Shown here piece after piece: positions 27,701 through 35,583 of a DNA stretch of 64,000 bases. The position numbers and the translations under genes were made by a program. How positions within the stretch are numbered: the stretch's first letter is position 1; the number at the start of each line of letters is the position of its first letter. The DNA comes from Mesorhizobium sp. LHD-90 (lineage in GTDB: Bacteria; Pseudomonadota; Alphaproteobacteria; Rhizobiales; Rhizobiaceae), in the NCBI RefSeq assembly GCF_030929505.1, contig NZ_JAVFVV010000025.1, forward strand, positions 20,921-84,920. The letters run 5' to 3'. The notes beneath the pieces were generated by a model. The model saw only the letters and a list, made by a program, of their open reading frames with translations, had not been told where the DNA came from and did no database searches.

Positions 27701-27884
27701 CGGCGTTTCGCGCGACTACCGCTATCACGCGCGTCCGATCACCAACAAGATCGTCTATCCGCCATGGTGGTTCGCCGAGGATCTCGAGCGTTATGACGCG
27801 CAGGGCGACCGCGACGTGGAACTGCTTGCCGAGGAGATCGTGGCCACAGGCCACGGCGACCCCAGCCTGAAAGCCGCAGAGTAG
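24786..27884 (+). CDS. TPR-like repeat protein fused to a capsule-type glycosyltransferase domain
   Basis: This is a 1032-residue protein from ATG 24786 (AGGGA upstream). The first 500 residues are helical, with alanine-rich repeat pairs resembling TPR/Sel1-like repeats (LLQGRQYDRYLEVCKNE; YAAVLQQEGRFAEAANLI). From about residue 528 (GVIFLAPRGIVQMRLFPLV) there is a GT-B-like domain whose end has the capsule-synthesis signature LLIKPHPHETRNEIG (near residue 845) and YNGTSAAELGVLGIPAVL (near 900), as in Kps/Lip-type transferases. It is probably cytoplasmic and may build or modify the capsule; donor and acceptor are unknown. kpsC follows at once. Confidence 0.75.
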   Translation: MVATDARTRPAKLRRDWRYRFVTARDRLLIELGIENHALAIYDGWRSMHERVVQGLAERTASHSAVQSAARFSLGLLPLARTRKLYKASLTAIHARSDRDALPELLAAMVEFETISRAAPLSAGFKILELLSSEKGRQELAAAAGRVLTKHPNSPFLIYLRAASLAKNGNITEAHDLVMAAIQRCQEAATSGVLTERNKRRYNQLNKVWRVIDTISRDAAAWSDGSNGDMPAWAKPEGPSADTAVPDAAESVRGEAGQSPLVFSEQLLQGRQYDRYLEVCKNEFDDAEGLHEKFGALRDMLREGLRRTADYHAPYSLASACFEEIKPRWAKLADPSHIDSRTSWTAMRATAKLLSEALQIARQLRRADDVARLERSLLYLAGKPAAATAIWTACFALVEDSSDAYVKETIDLVTRARRDPEGDADLREYFMWARRVQRYDLADALYDRLPARRKISKGVLHYAAVLQQEGRFAEAANLIRTMNANLLRQPGSLDANFNWSQIRRAGELEFAAETAQLYSSVPQPRSPQGVIFLAPRGIVQMRLFPLVVLMEMKKRGWAVVPLTKGALPLEPTGVAEIDRFLGCMTLEGKLDRKIAGHFPEVSGFEGDVVNGHLRWNGVNLDHVLWEDAAINRRRYHVDYTCPSLRGVLDRLARWTKVYCSVLEAANGAIVGQGMRCGFLVLQQSRLPDAVVRLRLQEIGDADKFFCVHSANGYENYFVNFKSAVSTKTALRNLTRHAEMRTASFPVPEEFEAFYRDNRASAPEMLRSVQDITRTRRSTAGQTERAQEARSCMEQIVAWRKRGGKVACLFGKVVCDSGVPFDGGTAHSSLKDWLNHAIDCVRGSDTLLLIKPHPHETRNEIGVFLTEWFVDLIEGELPENVVVLGHRWFDLHDLEGLIDLGVIYNGTSAAELGVLGIPAVLGNHFAPIDYPIGHAVPRDRAHFRALLRFEEAAAVAPDLQERAAAWLTFMSSGGVSRDYRYHARPITNKIVYPPWWFAEDLERYDAQGDRDVELLAEEIVATGHGDPSLKAAE

Positions 27885-27998
27885 GTGACGTTGGGCTCCG
27901 GCTTGCAGTCACGAAGCGCCGAAACGTCGGGCTCGCTCCCTCCGCGAGATGACGGCGGACCGGATGTTCGCGAAGTCAACCCGTCTGCGACGGAGGAA

Positions 27999-30035
27999 AT
28001 GACTGACGGGCGGATGTCGACCGTCGGGCTCGCCTCGCGCCGCCTGAGCCGGCTTGCCAGGATATCGGAGTTCCTCGGCGCCAGCACCGTCCAACTCAAG
28101 CGTTTCAGCACGCCGTTCTGGCGCCGGAACGTCGAGACATGCGATCAGATCGCCGGATGGGGGAGGAAGCCGACGTCGCTCAAGGCGCGGCGGGCGGCTG
28201 TGGCCGCCGGGCTGCCGTTCCTTTGCCTGGAGGACGGTTTCCTGCGCTCCGTCGGAAGCGGCGGCGAGGAGCCGCCGCTCTCAATCGTCGTCGACGACAC
28301 CGGCATCTACTACGACGCGACCACGCCTTCCGCGCTGGAACGGCTGATCGCGGCGCCGCTCACCGACAGTCAGATTGCGCGCACGCGGCGGTTGATGGCG
28401 GCATGGCGGACGGGCCGCGTCTCCAAATACAACAAGACCCGCGACTATTCCGGTCTCCTGCCAGAACGTTTCGTGCTGGTCGTCGACCAGACCTTCAACG
28501 ACGATTCCATTCGCTGCGGGCTTGCCGACGTGTCCAGCTTCCAGCGGATGCTCGAGGCCGCGATCCGCGAGAACCCGGACTGCACAGTGCTGGTGAAGAC
28601 GCATCCCGACGCGCTCGCCCGACGCCGCAAGGGCCATTTCGACCTCAAGCGCATCGCCGGCCTTCCGCGCGTCGAGATCCTGTCGGCCGACTGTCACGCC
28701 GCCTCGATCCTCGAAAAGGCCGAAGCCGTCTATACGGTGACCTCGCAGATGGGGTTCGAGGCGCTGATCTGGGGCAAGCCGGTGCGCTGCTTCGGCGTTC
28801 CGTTCTATGCGGGCTGGGGGCTGACGCAGGACGAGGCGCGGACGCCGGAGCGCCGGCGCGGCGCCAGCCTGGAACAACTGGTGCACGCGGCTCTCGTCGC
28901 CTACCCGCGCTACATAGACCCCGAGACCGGCAGGCGCTGCGAGGCCGAGACGGTCCTCGAGCATATCGCGTTGCAGCGCCGGATGCGGTCCCGCTTCCCG
29001 ACGCCGCTCTACTGCTTCGGATTCTCCGTCTGGAAAAACCCGATGATCCGCGATTTCCTGGCGGGCTCGAAGCTTCATTTCCACACGCGCTTCCGCCGCG
29101 TTCCCGAAGGCCGGACGACGGTCATCTGGGGCAATACGTTCAAGGATCGCATCCACAACGACACGCCGGCCCTCCGCGTCGAGGACGGGTTCATACGCTC
29201 GATCGGGCTGGGCGCCGAGCGGCGACGGCCGCTCTCGCTGGCGATCGATCCGGCCGGCATCTATTATGACTCCAGCAAGCCGTCGGCGCTGGAAGCCATT
29301 CTGCAGTCGACCGCCTTCGACCCGGTGCTGATCGCCCGAGCGGCGGCGCTGCGCGAGCGGCTCGTCGCGGAGCGGTTGAGCAAATACAATCTGCGGGCGG
29401 AGCACTGGTCCAGGCCGGACACGGAACGGCTGGTCGTGCTGGTTCCGGGACAGGTCGAGACCGACGCCTCTATCCAGTTCGGCGCGCCCGGCGTGCGGCG
29501 CAACATCGACCTGCTGCGCGCGGTGCGCGAGGCACTGCCCGATGCCCATGTCGTCTACAAGCCGCATCCAGACGTCGTCGCCGGCCTGCGCGAACCCGGA
29601 ACGGACGAAGCCCGCGCGGCGGAATTCTGCGACGAGGTGGTGACCGGCGCCTCGATCGTGCAGATGATCGATCAGGTCGATGAGGTGCATGTGCTGACCT
29701 CGTTGGCCGGGTTCGAGGCGCTGATCCGCGCCAAGGGAGTGACCTGCTACGGCCAGCCCTTTTATGCCGGCTGGGGGCTGACGCGCGACGTGCTGCCGAT
29801 CGCCCGGCGCAGCCGCCGTCTCACAATAGACGAACTGGTGGCTGGCGCGCTGATCCTTTATCCAACCTATGTCAGCCGCGTCAGCGGCCGCTTCATCACG
29901 CCGGAGCAGGCGGTGGACGACCTGCTTGCCTGGCGCGAGAAGGGGGACGAGCACGAAACGTCGGCCGGCCGGGCATGGCGGCTGTTGAAGAAGGTCGAAA
30001 GGCTGCTGCAGACCGCCCTGCCGCGCTTGCGGTGA
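27999..30035 (+). CDS. kpsC: Capsule polysaccharide biosynthesis protein KpsC (tandem beta-Kdo transferase)
   Basis: From the ATG at 27999 (GGAGG just upstream) the product has 678 residues, matching KpsC; the frame is open back to a GTG at 27885. Two homologous halves are obvious: LEDGFLRSVGSGG with FGVPFYAGWGLTQDE, and VEDGFIRSIGLGA with YGQPFYAGWGLTRD. KpsC carries two Kdo transferase modules that build the poly-beta-Kdo linker joining capsule to its lipid anchor in ABC-dependent (group 2) capsules. That places the locus in the KpsMTEDCS pathway. Confidence 0.93.
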   Translation: MTDGRMSTVGLASRRLSRLARISEFLGASTVQLKRFSTPFWRRNVETCDQIAGWGRKPTSLKARRAAVAAGLPFLCLEDGFLRSVGSGGEEPPLSIVVDDTGIYYDATTPSALERLIAAPLTDSQIARTRRLMAAWRTGRVSKYNKTRDYSGLLPERFVLVVDQTFNDDSIRCGLADVSSFQRMLEAAIRENPDCTVLVKTHPDALARRRKGHFDLKRIAGLPRVEILSADCHAASILEKAEAVYTVTSQMGFEALIWGKPVRCFGVPFYAGWGLTQDEARTPERRRGASLEQLVHAALVAYPRYIDPETGRRCEAETVLEHIALQRRMRSRFPTPLYCFGFSVWKNPMIRDFLAGSKLHFHTRFRRVPEGRTTVIWGNTFKDRIHNDTPALRVEDGFIRSIGLGAERRRPLSLAIDPAGIYYDSSKPSALEAILQSTAFDPVLIARAAALRERLVAERLSKYNLRAEHWSRPDTERLVVLVPGQVETDASIQFGAPGVRRNIDLLRAVREALPDAHVVYKPHPDVVAGLREPGTDEARAAEFCDEVVTGASIVQMIDQVDEVHVLTSLAGFEALIRAKGVTCYGQPFYAGWGLTRDVLPIARRSRRLTIDELVAGALILYPTYVSRVSGRFITPEQAVDDLLAWREKGDEHETSAGRAWRLLKKVERLLQTALPRLR

Positions 30036-30057
30036 CGGCAAAGCCATCTGGACCGGA

Positions 30058-30753
30058 TCAGTCCGCCATGGCTTCGGACGCGATTTTCGGAGCCTTTACG
30101 GAATCGCCCGCGGATTCGTAATATTTGATCGCCCTGTTGAGGCTGGAGAATTCGAGCAGCCGGCCGTTTTCCAGCACGACGCCGTGCTGGCAGAACTCCT
30201 TCATGATCGAAGCGCTGTGGGAGATCAACAGGACGGTGGCGTTCTTCAGCCTTTCCTCCAGGACGAGCTTGCTCTTGCGTTTGAACGACGGGTCGCCCAC
30301 CGCGATGACCTCGTCGATCAGATAGTAGTCGAACTGGATGGACATCGAGATGCCAAAAGCCAGCCGCGCCCTCATGCCGCTGGAATAGGTCTTGACCGGC
30401 TGCTTTATGGCGTCGCCGATCTCGGCGAAGTCCTCCACGAAATCCAGCAGTTCCGAATAATTCCTGCCGTAGATGCGGGAGACGAAGGCAAGATTCTCGC
30501 GGCCGGTCAACGAGCCGTGCAGGCCGCCGTTGAAACCCAGCGGCCAGGAGACGCGCGAGGACCGCTCCACGGTGCCGGAATCCGGCATCTCGGCGCCCGA
30601 CAGCAACCGCATCAGCGTGGACTTGCCCGCGCCGTTGCTGCCCATGATGGCGATGTTCTTGCCGGGCAGGAAGTCGGTCGTGATGTCTTTGATCACGACC
30701 TTGCGACCCCTCCAGGAGGGGTAGGACTTCACCACGTTCTTCAGTCGAATCAT
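30058..30753 (-). CDS. kpsT: Capsule export ABC transporter ATPase KpsT
   Basis: This is a 231-residue ATPase with Walker A GSNGAGKST, signature YSSGMRARLAFG and Walker B YYLIDEVIAVGD, followed by the H-loop ISHSASIMKEF. Size and sequence fit KpsT/RkpS, the nucleotide-binding subunit that powers export of capsule polysaccharide with KpsM. No KpsM permease gene lies nearby. It follows the KpsE-like gene by 70 bp on the same strand and converges on kpsC with only 22 bp between stops. Confidence 0.93.
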   Translation of the reverse strand: MIRLKNVVKSYPSWRGRKVVIKDITTDFLPGKNIAIMGSNGAGKSTLMRLLSGAEMPDSGTVERSSRVSWPLGFNGGLHGSLTGRENLAFVSRIYGRNYSELLDFVEDFAEIGDAIKQPVKTYSSGMRARLAFGISMSIQFDYYLIDEVIAVGDPSFKRKSKLVLEERLKNATVLLISHSASIMKEFCQHGVVLENGRLLEFSSLNRAIKYYESAGDSVKAPKIASEAMAD

Positions 30754-30823
30754 GACTTCACCGCTGCGGTTCGATCGGCGTCGACCGATCGAGCCAAGGA
30801 CATCCGGGGTCGGGAGACCGCGA

Positions 30824-33652
30824 TCACACCGTGTGGTCGCGGATCGCCTGAGCGACGAGATAGCCGATCAGCCACACAACGCAGAGGCCGAAGAAGGCCA
30901 CAAGCGTGTTGATCAAGCCCAGCGGATAGAGCGGTATCTCCGGCAGGTTCGGCTCGACCGCGATGGCGAAATAGCGGTCCTGACGACGCGCCTCCGCCTG
31001 AGACGTCTCCAGCGAGGAGAGCGCGGCGGTATAGGCTTTCTCCGCGAATTCCTGCTCCAGCGCCAACACGTTGTATTCGGTCAACTTGTTGGTCAGCGTC
31101 CGGTTGTCGCCGGTCTTGCCCTCGCCTCCCGATCCGATGACTTGCCGCCTGGCATCGAGTTCGGCCTGGTCGGCGTCGATCTGGCGGTTGAGCACCAGCA
31201 CCGAGGGCGAATCCGGGCTGGCAGTACGCAACAACACCGCGCGCCGTGATTTGGCGTCGATGATCTTGGCTTCCAACCCCTGGACAAGGGCCAGTTCCGC
31301 TTGTCCCAGAGCGAGAGGGTCGGTGATCTGCGTCGTATCCCGGAACTGTGCCATGCCTTGCCGTGCGGCGACCAGCCGGTCCTCGGTGCGGGTGACCTCG
31401 GTCTGGGCGTTGGTGATCAACTGCTCGCGCGCCTTGGTCGACAAATCGTTGACGAGTTCGGTTGAAACCTTGAGCACGGCGTTCGCTATCGCCGCCGAAT
31501 CCTCGCCGCTGAAGGCGTTCACCTGGAACGTGGTGATCGAGGTGGTCGAATTGTAGCTGGCGTCGATCATCCAGCGCCAATAGTCGATGAATTTCTCCAG
31601 CGGCATGTTCGGATCGATGCGATAGACGAAATCGACGTCCGGCTTCGAAAAGAACTGACGCATGTCGATGCCGAGCTTCTCCTGGATATCGAGCAGGATC
31701 TGCTTGGAGTGGATGTAGTCGATGACGATATAGGCGTCGCCCGCCTTCTCCGTGGCTCCTGGGATCGCATTGAGTCCGAGATTCTCCAGCGTGGAGCGTT
31801 CGGTGCCACGTACGGCGAAACGCATCTCGGAACGGTACTGGTCCGAGGCGATGAACAGATAATAGAGGCCGACCAGCAGCGCCGGCACGATTACCGCCGC
31901 CAGGAAGGAGAGTTGCGCCCAACTGACCGACTTGCGGAGCCGCCCGATCCAACCGGCGGGGACGGAAACTTCCGGCACAGGTACTTCCGGCAGCGGCTTG
32001 AGTTCCGGAACCGTCACAGGCTTGGGTGCGGCCGGCGCCTTGGCGACAGCCGGCGCGGGAGCCTTGGCGACGGCCGGCGCCGCGGCTTTGGCGACGGCTG
32101 GCGTGGCGGACTTGTCCGGCTCGGGAACTGAAGGCTTAACAACCGTCAAGGACGCTGTTTTGGCGGGTATCGGAGCGGCAGCCGTCGCAGCGGCAGGCGC
32201 TGCGGGCTGAGGGGCCTTGGCAGGCGGAGTGCTGGCGGCCGGCGCCGCGCTCTTCACCAGCGACAGAGCCGGTGGCCCGCCTGGGGCCTGCTCCCCCGCA
32301 GAGGCCGGTGCCGGCCCTTTCGGCGCCGGAATCCCGCTCGCCGGCGAAGGGGACTGCGTGGTGGCGGTCGTCGGATCCGATGCGGGCTTGCTTTCGACGA
32401 TTCCCCTGAGCACTATCCTGGCGCGCTTCCAGGCAATCTCTGCCTTCCTGAGCGCGACTTCGGCCCGCTTGACAGACCTCGGATCGGCATCCTCATTGGC
32501 CGCCTTGGCGTCATTGCGAGCTTCCTCGAGCGCGATCACGGACCTTTTGACATCCGCCTTGGCCTGCGCCTCAGCCACGGGGCTGTAAGCGCTTTCCGAA
32601 GCGGCAGGCGGCTCCGCCGCGGTGCTGGCTACCGGCGGATTGAGGGAAGGGGCTTGAAGGTTGGCGACATCGGACGTCGCCGCATCGGACTTGCGATCAG
32701 ACACAGCCGGTCGCGTTTCCGCAGATGCGGATGGCGTAGGCATCTTGGCGACGACCCGCGCCAAGGCGGCCTCGGCGGCGATGCTTGCAAGGCGAGAGAC
32801 TCCTGCGGCGGTCCTTGAAATGTCGGCCTTCTCCATGGACGTGGTCACGGAGGGTTTCGACGGGGACCCACGCTGATCGAGAACCTTGGGCTGATCCATG
32901 CTCTTCTCCACGACTGGCTTTGCCGGAATCGCTGCAGGCATTTGAGCCGACATCGGCCGCACAGACGGTGTAACAATGTTGCCCGGTTGGGGAACTCCAG
33001 CTCCCGGCTGGGACTGCGGCCGCGGGGGCGTTGCGAGCGGCGCGGGATTCACCCTGTCACCGGGGAGTGGCGAATTCGTGACCGAATGCCCGGATGACGG
33101 TCGCGCCTGGCTCAATCCGTCGGCCAATGGGTGGAACGCCCTCGGCGCGGCGCTCTCGCTCGGCCGGATCGCAGCGGAAGGAACAGGCCGCGATTGTACC
33201 GGTGCAACCGGGGAAACGGGCGCGGGATTGCTGGCCGCCGCCGGCGCGGCAGGCCTTTGCGCCGCCAGACCCGGCACGATCCGCAGGGAGTCGGGCGCAG
33301 GTGCCGGCGGCCGCGACCGTTCAGAGATCGGCAACGTCGGCGTTGTCAGCGGCCACGCCGGCCGCGGCAGAGCCGGTGCGGGGTCATTGGCCGGCGGGCT
33401 CCTCCGCTCGGCCAGCGGAATGGCGGCCGCAAGCCCGGCAAAGATGTCCGCAGCCGGTCTCGGCGTGGCAGGCTGCGCAACGGGGAAGACGGGTCCAGCG
33501 TCCGGCCTGGCCAGCGGCGCGACCTGTGGCGGCGGCCCGCCGGCCGGAGGGCTCGGCGGCTGTGCACTCGGCGGCTGTGCAAAGGCGTCGCCGAAGTCCG
33601 GATCAAGCCGTAACGCTTCGACGATTGCGTTGACCGTATCGTTCTCGTTCAC
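30824..33652 (-). CDS. kpsE: KpsE/RkpR capsule export protein with giant Pro/Ala-rich N-terminal extension
   Basis: The product has 942 residues from a GTG at 33652. The last 370 are a KpsE/CtrB/RkpR-type polysaccharide co-polymerase: membrane segment near residue 580 (LSFLAAVIVPALLVGLYYLF), periplasmic domain YRSEMRFAVRG, coiled coil, and C-terminal membrane segment near residue 915 (NTLVAFFGLCVVWLIGYLV). Ahead of it are about 570 residues very rich in Pro, Ala and Ser, with repeated PAVAKAPA units and one charged coiled segment (EEARNDAKAANEDADPRSVK). Family members are usually near 400 residues, so the cytoplasmic extension is exceptional and may recruit other capsule enzymes. Confidence 0.88.
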   Translation of the reverse strand: MNENDTVNAIVEALRLDPDFGDAFAQPPSAQPPSPPAGGPPPQVAPLARPDAGPVFPVAQPATPRPAADIFAGLAAAIPLAERRSPPANDPAPALPRPAWPLTTPTLPISERSRPPAPAPDSLRIVPGLAAQRPAAPAAASNPAPVSPVAPVQSRPVPSAAIRPSESAAPRAFHPLADGLSQARPSSGHSVTNSPLPGDRVNPAPLATPPRPQSQPGAGVPQPGNIVTPSVRPMSAQMPAAIPAKPVVEKSMDQPKVLDQRGSPSKPSVTTSMEKADISRTAAGVSRLASIAAEAALARVVAKMPTPSASAETRPAVSDRKSDAATSDVANLQAPSLNPPVASTAAEPPAASESAYSPVAEAQAKADVKRSVIALEEARNDAKAANEDADPRSVKRAEVALRKAEIAWKRARIVLRGIVESKPASDPTTATTQSPSPASGIPAPKGPAPASAGEQAPGGPPALSLVKSAAPAASTPPAKAPQPAAPAAATAAAPIPAKTASLTVVKPSVPEPDKSATPAVAKAAAPAVAKAPAPAVAKAPAAPKPVTVPELKPLPEVPVPEVSVPAGWIGRLRKSVSWAQLSFLAAVIVPALLVGLYYLFIASDQYRSEMRFAVRGTERSTLENLGLNAIPGATEKAGDAYIVIDYIHSKQILLDIQEKLGIDMRQFFSKPDVDFVYRIDPNMPLEKFIDYWRWMIDASYNSTTSITTFQVNAFSGEDSAAIANAVLKVSTELVNDLSTKAREQLITNAQTEVTRTEDRLVAARQGMAQFRDTTQITDPLALGQAELALVQGLEAKIIDAKSRRAVLLRTASPDSPSVLVLNRQIDADQAELDARRQVIGSGGEGKTGDNRTLTNKLTEYNVLALEQEFAEKAYTAALSSLETSQAEARRQDRYFAIAVEPNLPEIPLYPLGLINTLVAFFGLCVVWLIGYLVAQAIRDHTV

Positions 33653-34103
33653 TCGCCCAGTCCCCGCTTCTTAGGCCTTGAGCCGTTGGCGCAACGCCAA
33701 GTATCCGCCGAATTTGTCATAATCTCGGCGAGTAGAACATTTGGGCCGCACCGCCGACGGTTGTGGCGGACGACCCGGCAAATCAACGCCCTTATACGAC
33801 AAAATGCAGTCCGGCGCATCCCCGTCGGCTTTGCCAGGCAAGCCAGCATCCAATTACGCGCGACCAAGCCGGATTCCGGAACGCAAGACTATCGTACCGA
33901 AGGCTCGAGATGCCCGTATCCGTGGAATTTTGCAAGAAACCCCGAAATACTTCGGTCAAAAGGGCAGAAAAAGCCACAGCCATTGGTTGACAATCCGCCG
34001 CAGCCTGACGGAAAGTATCGGATGGGCAGCGGTTCCTCCTCGCCAGCGCGACGGCGGCCGGATGCTCCAGAAAAACAAGCCAGAGGGTGGCAGGAGATAC
34101 GAG
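33653..34103. other. 451-bp intergenic region before the quaternary-amine importer
   Basis: No credible gene. It should hold the promoter of the kpsE-kpsT operon (minus) and of the importer operon (plus). TTGACA at 33987-33992 is a good -35 match, but a -10 element at the right distance is not clear. The sequence is somewhat less GC-rich than its neighbours. Confidence 0.45.
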
Positions 34104-35078
34104 ATGTTGCACGAGAGACGCGTGACCAGATCCGTTGTGGGAGCGCTCGCGCTCTCGGCCGCAATGTTCGTTTCGGCGCCGCGCACGGCAACCGCGCAGG
34201 AATCGGCCGATCCGATCAAGCTGACGCTGCACGACTGGACGGGTCAGTTGATCACAACCGAGATCATGGGCGAGGTGCTGAAGAAGGCAGGCTACAGTGT
34301 CGAATATGTGCAGGCCGACTATCTGGCGCAGTTCGCTGGGCTGGAGACGGGCGATCTGCACGTCGCCATGGAAATGTGGGAAACCACGGGCCGCGACGCG
34401 ATGGACGCCTCCACCGCCACCGGCAAGACCGAAGTGTTCGGGCCGACCGGCATGCAGGCCAAGGAAGAGTGGTGGTTTCCTGAATACATGAAGGAAAAGT
34501 GCCCCGGCCTGCCCAACTGGGAAGCGCTGAAGGATGAAAAATGCGCCGAGGCGTTTTCCACCGCAGAGACCGCGCCAAAAGGCCGCTATCTCGGCGGGCC
34601 GGTGACCTGGGGCGGCTTCGACGACGAGCGGGTCGAGTCGCTCAGCCTGCCCTTCGAGGTGGTGCATGCCGGCACCGACGCGGCGCTGTTCGCGGAACTT
34701 GAGTCCGCCTACCAGCGCAAGGCGCCGATCATGCTGTGGATCTACGCGCCGCACTGGGCCCCCGCCAAATACAAGGGCGAGTGGGTGGCATTTCCCGAAT
34801 ACACCAAGGAGTGCTACGGCGACCCGAAATGGGGTTCAAATACCGACGCCGCCTATGATTGCGGCAAGCCGCACGGAGAGATCTGGAAGGTCGGCTGGGT
34901 CGGCGTGAAGGACAAGTGGCCGGGCGCCTACAAGGCGATCAAGGCGTTTTCGCTCAGCAACGACGAGATGGGCGCGATGATCACCGAGGTCGATCTCAAC
35001 GGTAAGAAGGTCAGCGAGGTCGTTACCGAGTGGATGGGCAAGAACGAGCCCCGCTGGTCGGAGTGGATCAAGAAGTAG
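34104..35078 (+). CDS. Glycine betaine/choline ABC transporter substrate-binding protein
   Basis: The ATG at 34104 (AGGAG upstream) gives 324 residues; a longer open frame is an artefact. A signal peptide (to about residue 32, TATAQES) precedes an OpuAC-type binding domain: LHDWTGQLITTEIMGEVL, LETGDLHVAMEMWETTG, and aromatic residues in EEWWFPEYM and IYAPHWAP that could form a cation-pi box for a quaternary amine. It is the periplasmic receptor for the ATPase and fused permease downstream. Choline, betaine, or a related compound is likely given the dehydrogenases in the same operon. Confidence 0.88.
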   Translation: MLHERRVTRSVVGALALSAAMFVSAPRTATAQESADPIKLTLHDWTGQLITTEIMGEVLKKAGYSVEYVQADYLAQFAGLETGDLHVAMEMWETTGRDAMDASTATGKTEVFGPTGMQAKEEWWFPEYMKEKCPGLPNWEALKDEKCAEAFSTAETAPKGRYLGGPVTWGGFDDERVESLSLPFEVVHAGTDAALFAELESAYQRKAPIMLWIYAPHWAPAKYKGEWVAFPEYTKECYGDPKWGSNTDAAYDCGKPHGEIWKVGWVGVKDKWPGAYKAIKAFSLSNDEMGAMITEVDLNGKKVSEVVTEWMGKNEPRWSEWIKK

Positions 35079-35086
35079 CAGCGCAA

Positions 35087-35138
35087 TCCCTCCCCCTTGA
35101 GGGGAGGGTGGCCGCCCGCAGGGCGGCCGGGTGGGGTC
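35087..35138 (+). repeat. Left terminal double-hairpin repeat of the DUF559 element
   Basis: The outer hairpin is CCCTCCCC/GGGGAGGG with loop CTTGA (35088-35108). The inner hairpin is GGCCGCCC/GGGCGGCC with loop GCA. GGGTGGGGTC follows. The outer 29 bp match the right repeat exactly in inverted orientation. Confidence 0.8.
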
Positions 35139-35169
35139 TTGGCCGATTAGCGACACTCAGTCCAGTATC

Positions 35170-35583
35170 ATGACGAATACACGCGTCACTTCTGAGCTTC
35201 GCGACAAGGCGCGATCGTTGAGACACGGCCTGACCAAAGCCGAGGTTCTGCTGTGGCTTGAGCTGCGCGAGTTGAAGCGCGACGGCCTACGCTTTCGCAA
35301 GCAGTCGCCGATCGGCCCCTATATCGTCGATTTTGTCTGTTTCGGCTCGAAGCTGATCGTGGAGATCGATGGTGATCTACACGAAACCGCAGAACGAAAG
35401 CACCACGACAGGAACCGTGACCACTATCTGCGCTCCCTGGGATATGAGGTCATTCGATTTGACCATCCCGATGTCATGGCCAGCGTCTGGCATGTCGGGC
35501 AGGAAATAAGAAAGGCCGCGCTCGGCCGCAACGACCCCACCCGGCCGCTTCGCGGCCACCCTCCCCTCAAGGGGGAGGGATGA
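35170..35583 (+). CDS. DUF559 (Vsr-like endonuclease fold) protein
   Basis: The ATG at 35170 gives 137 residues. The order of motifs (ARSLRHGLTKAEVLLWLELR, LRFRKQSPIGPYIVDFVCF, LIVEIDGDLHE, YEVIRFDH) is that of DUF559, related to very-short-patch-repair endonucleases and other restriction-type folds; D and E in YIVDF and VEIDGD are candidate catalytic acids. The C-terminal 16 or so residues are encoded by the right inverted repeat and the stop lies inside the next gene's start. It does not belong to the transport system functionally. Its biochemical role in this setting is unknown. Confidence 0.88.
   Translation: MTNTRVTSELRDKARSLRHGLTKAEVLLWLELRELKRDGLRFRKQSPIGPYIVDFVCFGSKLIVEIDGDLHETAERKHHDRNRDHYLRSLGYEVIRFDHPDVMASVWHVGQEIRKAALGRNDPTRPLRGHPPLKGEG
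35533..35580 (-). repeat. Right terminal double-hairpin repeat of the DUF559 element
   Basis: This is the reverse complement of the left repeat, except that the inner hairpin is shorter: GGCCGC, loop GAA, GCGGCC. That contains GCGAAGC, a sequence known to form an exceptionally stable DNA mini-hairpin. Its outer end GGGGGAGGGA directly abuts the ATPase ATG and supplies the only Shine-Dalgarno-like sequence for that gene. Confidence 0.8.

Larger units (their letters stand above)
35087..35580 (+). mobile_element. Candidate IR-bounded DUF559 element
   Basis: This 494-bp unit begins 8 bp after the binding-protein stop codon and ends on the first base of the ATPase start codon. It consists of two inverted double-hairpin repeats around one DUF559 gene. 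Without it the two transporter genes would be about 9 bp apart, a normal operon spacing, so an insertion is the simplest explanation. No clear target-site duplication was seen. Confidence 0.6.

Noticed and set aside
33741..34103. N-terminal extension of the substrate-binding protein
   Set aside because: It would place 121 residues of non-family sequence before a clear signal peptide at ATG 34104, which has its own AGGAG.
35087..35580. Classical insertion sequence
   Set aside because: No transposase and no visible target duplication; the only gene is a DUF559 protein, so a REP-like nuclease element fits better.
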